From NCBI GenBank assembly GCA_030834835.1, contig JAUQXD010000221.1, positions 1 through 14,955 on the forward strand: DNA of 14,955 nt, in the 5' to 3' direction. The first letter of the stretch is position 1; each line of letters begins with the position of its first letter. The notes beneath the pieces are model-generated. The model was not told the origin of the DNA. It saw only the letters and a list, made by a program, of their open reading frames with translations, and ran no database searches. The stretch is from Thermoflexales bacterium. GTDB lineage: Bacteria > Chloroflexota > Anaerolineae > Fen-1058. Position numbers and translations under genes: made by a program. Of this stretch, positions 7,400 to 12,955 are shown piece by piece.

Positions 7400-7440
7400 G
7401 CCCATTTGCTTCCAGCCGCGGCGACGCGCAAAGGGGCAAT
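7400..7440 (+). terminator. Weak terminator-like hairpin after the HprK-like gene
   Basis: GCCCATTTGC (7400-7409) pairs with GCAAAGGGGC (7428-7437) with one A/G mismatch. The loop is 18 bases, followed by AATTTC. It lies between the kinase stop and the internal promoter at 7487, which fits the end of a first transcription unit. The T-run is short, so efficiency is doubtful. Confidence 0.33.
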
Positions 7441-7486
7441 TTCGTATCCAATTCGCTCTGCATTGAATTGAAGTTGATTTTGATCG

Positions 7487-7514
7487 TTGACACACGGGCA
7501 AAGCATGCTATCAT
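7487..7514 (+). promoter_or_regulatory. Internal sigma70-type promoter for pqqD-rSAM-precursor
   Basis: A perfect TTGACA at 7487-7492 is followed after 16 bases by TATCAT at 7509-7514. Transcription would start near 7521, giving a leader of about 33 bases to the ATG at 7554. This would let the recognition protein, maturase and precursor be expressed separately from the protease and kinase. Confidence 0.68.
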
Positions 7515-7553
7515 GTCGCCGGAATAAGTTTGACCGCTGCGGATAAAAACAGG

Positions 7554-7862
7554 ATGCCCGATTTTATCACTGACCCAGCATCTACTGCTGATAACATTGC
7601 TCGCCCGCTGGCACGCCACCCACGCACGGCGTCCCGTGTGTTTAGCGGCGAGGCTGTGATCATCAGCCCGGCCGAGAATGTCGTGCGCATGCTGAACCCG
7701 GTCGGCTCGCGTATCTGGGAATTGTGCGATGGCAGTCACACGCTCGATCAAATTGCAGCGGCGCTGACCGAAGAATTCGAAGTGGACCCGGCGCACGCCC
7801 GGGAGAGTGTGGCAACCTTTGTGGCCGATCTGTTGGATAAAGAATTATTGACCTGGAGCTAG
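7554..7862 (+). CDS. PqqD-family peptide chaperone (RiPP recognition element)
   Basis: A 102-residue stand-alone PqqD-like winged-helix protein. The core NVVRMLNPVGSRIWELCDGS (42-61), followed by the TLDQIAAALTEEFEVDPAHA helix-turn segment and ending DLLDKELL, is the standard PqqD layout. Such proteins bind the leader of a precursor peptide and present it to a radical SAM enzyme. The ATG at 7554 is preferred over an in-frame TTG at 7530 because the predicted transcript starts near 7521, leaving TTG almost leaderless; the ribosome site for either is weak. The N-terminal 25 residues are polar and probably disordered. The radical SAM gene follows after 76 bases, forming the expected partner pair. 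Confidence 0.88.
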   Translation: MPDFITDPASTADNIARPLARHPRTASRVFSGEAVIISPAENVVRMLNPVGSRIWELCDGSHTLDQIAAALTEEFEVDPAHARESVATFVADLLDKELLTWS

Positions 7863-7938
7863 CAACGGCGGCTTGAGCGATCATTGAAAGATTATTGATG
7901 CCAGACCTTACCCGTCAGCGGGGGCGCGGGGCAGGGCG

Positions 7939-9129
7939 ATGGTTGAATTATGGGCTGATCGCGACTGGCGCGTGATCGGCAATTGTCCCCTGATGACGAC
8001 GTTACCGCTGTATCTTCAACCGATACCGGACGCGCTGGAACGCGGGTTTGAAGCTTGCGATCAGGCGCCACCAACCGATCCCTATACCGCACTGTTGCAG
8101 CGCCTGCGCGTTGAACACGTGCCCTTTACCGTCCTGTGGGAAATGACGCACCGCTGTAACTTGCAGTGCGTCATGTGTTATAACGTCCCCCGCCCGCAGC
8201 CGGAACTCTCCACGACCGAAGGCCTCAATCTACTTGGACAGTTGGCGGCCGCCGGAACGCTGCGCCTGATGTTGACAGGCGGCGAGATTTTGACGCGGCC
8301 CGATTTCTTTACCCTTGCCGAGCGGGCGCGCGCGCTGGGTTTCGCCCTCGATCTCAAAACTAATGGCACACTCCTGACGCCCGCACTGGCCGATCAGGTG
8401 GCCACCCTCACGCCGGTGCGAGTCGATATCAGCCTGCTGGGCGCGACGGCGGCTACGTTCGATGCGGTGGCGGGCAGCCACGATACGTTGCGGCGCGTCC
8501 TGCGCGGCGTGCGATTGCTGCAAGAGCGCGGCGTGCACGTGAAGTTGAATACGCTGTTGCTGAATTTGAATGTGGCCGAGCAGCAGCAGATGTTCGCTCT
8601 TGCCGCGGAACTGGGCGTCACTTACGAACAGACGATTAAGATTTCGGCCGATGACGACGGGCAACCCCGCGCTGCCAATCACCAGTTGACGCGGGCGCAG
8701 ATAACGGCCGCGCTGCGCGCCGCTGAATTCTCGTTCATGCCAAAGGCCCGCACGGCCGACAGCCGCACATGCAGCGTGGGCCAGTCGAGTTGTCTGATCA
8801 GCCCCTACGGCGTGGTCTATCCATGCATCGAATTGCGCCTGCCAGCCGGCGATCTGCGCCGCCAGTCGTTTGCCGACATCTGGTCAAATTCGCCGCTGCT
8901 CAACAGCCTGCGCGACCGTCATACCTGGGCCAATTTGCCGGAGTGCCAGGTGTGTCGCATTCAGGCGTATTGCGAGGGGCGCTGCGCAGGCCTGGCGTGG
9001 AAGGAGCACGGCGATCTGTACGGCGGCCATTCGCTGGCCTGTCAACAGGCGCAGGCCCGCTTCGCGCAGCTGCATCCCGACGAGCCGATCCCGGAGACGC
9101 CGCTGCAAGTGATGATCAATGTTCAATGA
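7939..9129 (+). CDS. Radical SAM/SPASM peptide maturase
   Basis: A 396-residue radical SAM enzyme of the peptide-modifying SPASM class. The catalytic [4Fe-4S] motif is CNLQCVMC, with Cys73, Cys77 and Cys80, followed by the SAM-contacting MLTGGE (111-116). The C-terminal SPASM region has Cys278, Cys285, Cys296, Cys336, Cys339, Cys345, Cys349 and Cys368, in the usual spacing (ECQVCR then YCEGRC), enough to ligate two auxiliary clusters. Function by family: carbon-centred radical chemistry on a peptide core, such as thioether, C-C or epimer formation; the exact product cannot be read. The start at 7939 is the first in-frame ATG after a stop at 7885, with GCAGGG just ahead. A later Met (7993) is possible. 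It sits between the PqqD protein and the candidate precursor. Confidence 0.92.
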   Translation: MVELWADRDWRVIGNCPLMTTLPLYLQPIPDALERGFEACDQAPPTDPYTALLQRLRVEHVPFTVLWEMTHRCNLQCVMCYNVPRPQPELSTTEGLNLLGQLAAAGTLRLMLTGGEILTRPDFFTLAERARALGFALDLKTNGTLLTPALADQVATLTPVRVDISLLGATAATFDAVAGSHDTLRRVLRGVRLLQERGVHVKLNTLLLNLNVAEQQQMFALAAELGVTYEQTIKISADDDGQPRAANHQLTRAQITAALRAAEFSFMPKARTADSRTCSVGQSSCLISPYGVVYPCIELRLPAGDLRRQSFADIWSNSPLLNSLRDRHTWANLPECQVCRIQAYCEGRCAGLAWKEHGDLYGGHSLACQQAQARFAQLHPDEPIPETPLQVMINVQ

Positions 9130-9144
9130 TCAATCTACAGTGGT

Positions 9145-9252
9145 TTCCAGGTTAGTCTACGGTATTGGAATCGAGGCTTCAGCCGGATCCGCCGCATACC
9201 AGCCAACCGGCTAAAGCCTCGACTCCAAACGAGACCGTAAATCAAACTGGAA
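9145..9252. repeat. Large imperfect palindrome (REP-like) between maturase and precursor
   Basis: The core stem pairs 9165-9186 with 9207-9228: TTGGA/TCCAA, CGAGGCT/AGCCTCG and AGCCGG/CCGGCT. The blocks are separated by two symmetric 2x2 mismatches (18 of 22 pairs), and the loop is 20 bases. Outer matches (TACGGT/ACCGTA, TTCCAG/CTGGAA) extend the symmetry to about 108 bases. The GGCTTTAGCCGG-like arm has the look of a dispersed REP palindrome; other copies are not in this window. Position suggests mRNA processing or attenuation between the enzyme and peptide genes. Confidence 0.7.
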
Positions 9253-9309
9253 TCTGCTCTAAGCGCGATAATTTGAAACTCATCATGCTTGTTAAGGAGA
9301 CCGTATAAC

Positions 9310-9504
9310 ATGAACACGAATCCCGAACTTATCGATCAAGCCGATCAACCCGTGCGCCCTGCGAAGAAAGCGTGGGTTGAGCCGGCGATACTGGTGGAGC
9401 GTCCGCTGGAAGCGCGGGCCGATGACTTACCGCGCATGTTTCCCACGCCGACCGGGCGTATGGGGCCGCTGGGAACAGCAAGCGGTAGCGGCCAGTGCGG
9501 ATAA
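9310..9504 (+). CDS. Candidate RiPP precursor peptide
   Basis: A 64-residue peptide with a textbook precursor shape. AAGGAG at 9294-9299 is 10 bases upstream of the ATG; a TTG at 9289 in frame is not needed. Residues 1-37 form a charged leader containing KKAWVEPAIL (19-28), a Trp-x-x-Pro motif like the Tyr-x-x-Pro motif that PqqD-type domains bind in lasso and related leaders. The leader ends LEARA (33-37); Ala35-Arg36-Ala37 is an A-x-A site as cut by signal peptidases, matching the S26-like protease upstream. Cleavage there would free residues 38-64, a Gly/Pro/Thr/Ser-rich core with a single Cys63 in the C-terminal SGSGQCG. It is directly downstream of the radical SAM gene. No family name is recognised; modification and cut site are inferences. 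Confidence 0.75.
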   Translation: MNTNPELIDQADQPVRPAKKAWVEPAILVERPLEARADDLPRMFPTPTGRMGPLGTASGSGQCG

Positions 9505-9704
9505 TCAGTAGAACCGCCAGGGCGCGATAGCATTGAGGCCCGGATTCCGCTGGCACGCGCAAAACGCTAGGAGGCCAGTGAAGATTGGCCGGGAATGCTT
9601 TGCGGCGCACGAGTTGCCCAGTTTTCATCTGTCAATACGCTTTATCTTCGCTAGTTTGTCCGACGAAACATCTGGCCGCTTTCTTCATGAAAGGAGAATC
9701 CACG

Positions 9705-12674
9705 ATGAAGCACAAATTCATTTCGATGGTGATTATTGCGGTGTTGGCGGTAAGTGTGTGGGGGGCGATGCCGGTGAAGGCTGCGCCGACGGCGACGACG
9801 TATTACTCGCAAGGTAGCTTGCCGCCTGACTCAACTTCTAGTTGGAACACGGGAAGGAATGCCGGTGGCTCATCTCCAGCTGATTTCGCAAGTGGGGATG
9901 TATTCGTCATTCAGAACGGTCACAACATGACCACAAGCGCTGCCTGGAATATCTCTGGAACTGGCTCGAAATTGTGGATTGAAAACGGCGGTACGCTGAC
10001 TGCTGACTTCGCCGTAACTCTCGCAACAGGCACTAACTTTCAGATTGACGCAGGCGGCACGTATGTTCACAATAATACTACTGCATTTGGGTCTTCGATC
10101 TTCCGGGGCACTGAGTCTTTCGATGCGGCCAGTACGGTAATCCTCAGCAACTCGAACACCACGGGACCCTCCAGCGTGGCGTTTGGGAATCTAACCATTA
10201 ACTTCACCTCAGATCCGGGTGGTGCTGTCCACTGTGATGGCGGGTTGACCACAATCAACGGAAACCTCACGCTTATTGGCACGAGCACTCGCGAGTTTCA
10301 TTTAGTGGCGAATACCCCCAGTGGTTCCACTTATGCTGTCGGCAAGGATCTGATCATTCAGGGTGGAACGTTCAATGTAAGCAGTGGCACAGCGACGGCC
10401 ACACTCAATATTGGCGGCAACTTTAATCAGACAGGTGGAACATTCACGTCCGCCGGTGTGACCACAGTTGTCTTCACTGGCGGCTCCTCGTCTGTCACCT
10501 TTTCTACATCCGGCGGCACTTTCACAAATACCAACCTGAACTGGCAAATTGCAGCAGGCAAGACGGTTGCGCTGAACACCAACTTTGGCGCGGGCAGTTG
10601 GGTGGCCAGCGGTCGAACAATGACAGTGAATGGGGCATTTCAGATTAATGATGGCACATGGCCCGGCAGTGCCGGCACATGGACTTATGGCGCAGCGGGT
10701 ACCTTGATTTTTAACAACACCAGTGGGTCATACGGCTTACCCGGTAGTATAGATGCCACGCATGTTTATTGGCCTGGTAGCAGCGGCCCGTTTAATGTCA
10801 ATGTATTAGGCGCGGGCGGCATTACCCTGGGTGTTGCGCGCACAGTTGGCGGCACTTTCCAGACTGCGGCGACTGTCACTAATGGCGGAAACTTGACGCT
10901 CAACGGCATCGTGCAGATTAATTCAGGCGGCTGGTTCGCAAGCGCTCCGGTCTATGGCCCGGGTTCGACCTTAGTCTACAATTCTGGCTCATACGGTATC
11001 TCCAACGAATGGCCGGGCAGCAACGGGCCGCACAATGTCACCATTCAAAACAACACCGCAGTGACGTGGGCCAGCGGCTCACGCAGCGTGCCGGGCGATT
11101 TCACGCTCAGCAGCGGTTCGCTGACATTGGGCGGCACAATTGGCGATGATTTGTATGTGGGTGGCAATTGGATCAACGACGGCGCGTTCAACGCCAATAA
11201 TCGCACTGTCACCTTTAGCGGCGGATCGCACAGCATTGATGGCACCGCACAAACCACCTTCGCTTACTTGACTGTGGCTGCCAATTACGCCGTAAGCGCA
11301 TACACCGACTTCACAGTTGACTATACTCTCACACTCGATTCCGGTGCATATCTTTACGACTTTGATCACGTGATTACCGTGAAAGGTAACGTCGCCAACT
11401 CCGGTGTACATACCAGCGCGACGGGCAAAATTCTGCTCACTGGCGGGACAGCGCCGCATCAACTATCTGGCGGCGGGACCTATGGGAATCTGGAACTGGA
11501 CGATACGACTGGAGCAGTTCTGTCAGGCGCCGATACAATAATTGCTGGCGATCTGGTAATCACTCAGGGTCCGCTGGAAGCCAGCGCAGGCGCGCTGACC
11601 GTTGCTGGCAACTGGGTCAACAATGGCACTTTCGTGCATAACAGTGGCACTGTTACCTTCAACGGCGTCAGTGACCAGACCATCAGTGGTTCGTCAAGGA
11701 CCGACTTCAACGTTCTTACCATCAACAGCGGCGCGGTAGTAGTTGTTCCGGCTGGCCTCACGCAGCCCCACGCCAACACGGCGAACAACAACGGCACCTT
11801 GCGGCAAGCCATGACCGTCAATAGTGGCACTGGCCAATTCCTGCGCATCAAGAACGTGGCCGGCAGCGCCGATACGTACTTCGGTGTGGATATCGCTACT
11901 GCCAACACGGTCAGCATTACTGTTTCCGTCAGCGGCAATCAACCGTCGTGTCCTAATGCCCTGGGCTTCCCGGTAAAGCGCTGCTTTGAGATCACCCCGG
12001 AAAATCAGGTCAGCGCCGATGTTAAGTTCTACTACACGCCGGGCGAGATGCAATTGGGTCAGACCTTCGATAATCTCAGAGTCTGGCACTATAACAATGC
12101 TACGCACGATTGGGATGGCCCGTTTGCTACTGCCAATGGCGGTGGTTGCACCGGTGTAAGGATCGATTGCTATGTGCAGGCCGATGGCATTAACAGTTAC
12201 AGTCCCTTCGTGCTTAAGGTAAGCGCGCCCACCGCCGTCAACCTCGCCTCCTTCACCGCCACACCTTCCGCCGATCACAACCTCATCGCCTGGGAGACGG
12301 CCAGTGAGCTGCACAACCTGGGCTTCAACCTGTGGCGCGGCATCTCGGCCAGTGCACCGGACGTGAAGCTGAATGAATACGTAATTCCATCGCAAGCACC
12401 TGGCGGCACGGAAGGCTTCGCCTACAGCTACGACGACTTCGACATCACGAGCAGCGTCACGTACTATTACTGGCTGGAAGATGTCGATCTGAACGGCACG
12501 ATCACGCGGCATGGCCCGGTATCGACATCCGGTGACACTCCGACCGCGATCATGGTCAAGGACTTCGCGGCTTCGCCGATGACGACATCGCCTGTGGCGA
12601 CATCGCCGCTGCTTGCCTTCGGGGTTATAAGTGCGATCGGGTTGGCGGGGTTGCGGCTACGACGTCGCAAGTAA
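9705..12674 (+). CDS. Secreted repeat protein with Fn3-like domain and C-terminal anchor
   Basis: A 989-residue exported protein of unknown function. Signal peptide: MKHK, a hydrophobic core, then cleavage near VKAA (24-27). Residues 28 to about 690 are Gly/Ser/Thr/Asn-rich beta repeats suggesting a right-handed beta-helix. One module type occurs twice, at about 305-385 and 396-475 (QIN, then YG, then GS-Y and WPGS-GP). Another carries TVTF-G followed by TI-G (about 500-690). A Cys-containing domain follows (to about 838), then an Fn3-like domain (about 840-945, beginning VNLASFTATPS). The C-terminus is a hydrophobic helix ending RLRRRK, resembling CTERM-type sorting tails without a PEP or LPXTG motif. 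AAAGGAG at 9690-9696 fixes the ATG at 9705; earlier in-frame starts would bury the signal peptide. The gene looks less GC-rich than its neighbours by eye. Probably a surface or matrix protein. Confidence 0.85.
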   Translation: MKHKFISMVIIAVLAVSVWGAMPVKAAPTATTYYSQGSLPPDSTSSWNTGRNAGGSSPADFASGDVFVIQNGHNMTTSAAWNISGTGSKLWIENGGTLTADFAVTLATGTNFQIDAGGTYVHNNTTAFGSSIFRGTESFDAASTVILSNSNTTGPSSVAFGNLTINFTSDPGGAVHCDGGLTTINGNLTLIGTSTREFHLVANTPSGSTYAVGKDLIIQGGTFNVSSGTATATLNIGGNFNQTGGTFTSAGVTTVVFTGGSSSVTFSTSGGTFTNTNLNWQIAAGKTVALNTNFGAGSWVASGRTMTVNGAFQINDGTWPGSAGTWTYGAAGTLIFNNTSGSYGLPGSIDATHVYWPGSSGPFNVNVLGAGGITLGVARTVGGTFQTAATVTNGGNLTLNGIVQINSGGWFASAPVYGPGSTLVYNSGSYGISNEWPGSNGPHNVTIQNNTAVTWASGSRSVPGDFTLSSGSLTLGGTIGDDLYVGGNWINDGAFNANNRTVTFSGGSHSIDGTAQTTFAYLTVAANYAVSAYTDFTVDYTLTLDSGAYLYDFDHVITVKGNVANSGVHTSATGKILLTGGTAPHQLSGGGTYGNLELDDTTGAVLSGADTIIAGDLVITQGPLEASAGALTVAGNWVNNGTFVHNSGTVTFNGVSDQTISGSSRTDFNVLTINSGAVVVVPAGLTQPHANTANNNGTLRQAMTVNSGTGQFLRIKNVAGSADTYFGVDIATANTVSITVSVSGNQPSCPNALGFPVKRCFEITPENQVSADVKFYYTPGEMQLGQTFDNLRVWHYNNATHDWDGPFATANGGGCTGVRIDCYVQADGINSYSPFVLKVSAPTAVNLASFTATPSADHNLIAWETASELHNLGFNLWRGISASAPDVKLNEYVIPSQAPGGTEGFAYSYDDFDITSSVTYYYWLEDVDLNGTITRHGPVSTSGDTPTAIMVKDFAASPMTTSPVATSPLLAFGVISAIGLAGLRLRRRK

Positions 12675-12708
12675 GATCACGCTGCGTTTCGACAAACTGA
12701 ATACGACG

Positions 12709-12757
12709 AACAACTCGCCAGGCCCGCATCACCATGGGCTGGCGAGTTGTTTATTTT
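12709..12757 (+). terminator. Strong intrinsic terminator
   Basis: AACAACTCGCCA-G-GCCC (12709-12725) pairs with GGGCTGGCGAGTTGTT (12736-12751), 16 base pairs with one bulged G and a 10-base loop, followed by TATTTT. It lies 34 bases after the stop of the large secreted protein and ends its transcript. Confidence 0.9.
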
Positions 12758-12875
12758 GGCGACAATTTCTACACGGTAATGTACGGAATGATAACGGGCT
12801 GCATCATTTGCAGTTTGCGCCTGGTTGGATTGCAAGCCCGAAATGCATTCGCAATGCAACTGGAATGTGCTGCCT

Positions 12876-12904
12876 GTTAAAGTTTGAATTTCGTGTGCTA
12901 AGAT
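12876..12904 (+). promoter_or_regulatory. Possible extended -10 promoter
   Basis: TGC-TAAGAT (12896-12904) is a good extended -10 element; the -35 (GTTAAA at 12876-12881, spacer 17) matches only half of consensus. It is the best candidate in the 198 bases between the terminator and the next gene. That gap otherwise shows only a small GCATT-cgc-AATGC hairpin (12845-12857). Confidence 0.42.
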
Positions 12905-12955
12905 GCATGAAGCTCTAACCTTATGATTTCAGATCATCAGTTTTTGGAGACAGCC

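Noticed and set aside
7898..7975. Short ATG frame (25 codons) between pqqD and the radical SAM gene as a precursor
   Set aside because: It overlaps the maturase start, has no clear ribosome site and lacks leader-like features.
6077..9504. Lasso peptide cluster
   Set aside because: The leader motif and kinase are lasso-like, but no asparagine-synthetase-like cyclase or transglutaminase-like B2 protease is present, whereas a radical SAM/SPASM enzyme is.
9585..9704. N-terminal 40-residue extension of the secreted protein from a TTG at 9585
   Set aside because: It would place the signal peptide internally; ATG at 9705 has its own AAAGGAG.
9578..9817. GTG-started frame after a perfect AGGAGG (9569-9574), giving a Gly/Cys/Asp-rich tail, considered as a second precursor peptide
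   Set aside because: Its Gly/Cys-rich end is simply the signal-peptide coding region read out of frame, the spacing to GTG is only 3 bases, and it lacks the W-x-x-P leader seen in the real candidate.
11694..12512. Minus-strand open frame opposite the secreted protein
   Set aside because: The + strand encodes a signal-peptide protein with repeats and an Fn3-like domain across this region; the reverse product shows no recognisable motif or ribosome site.
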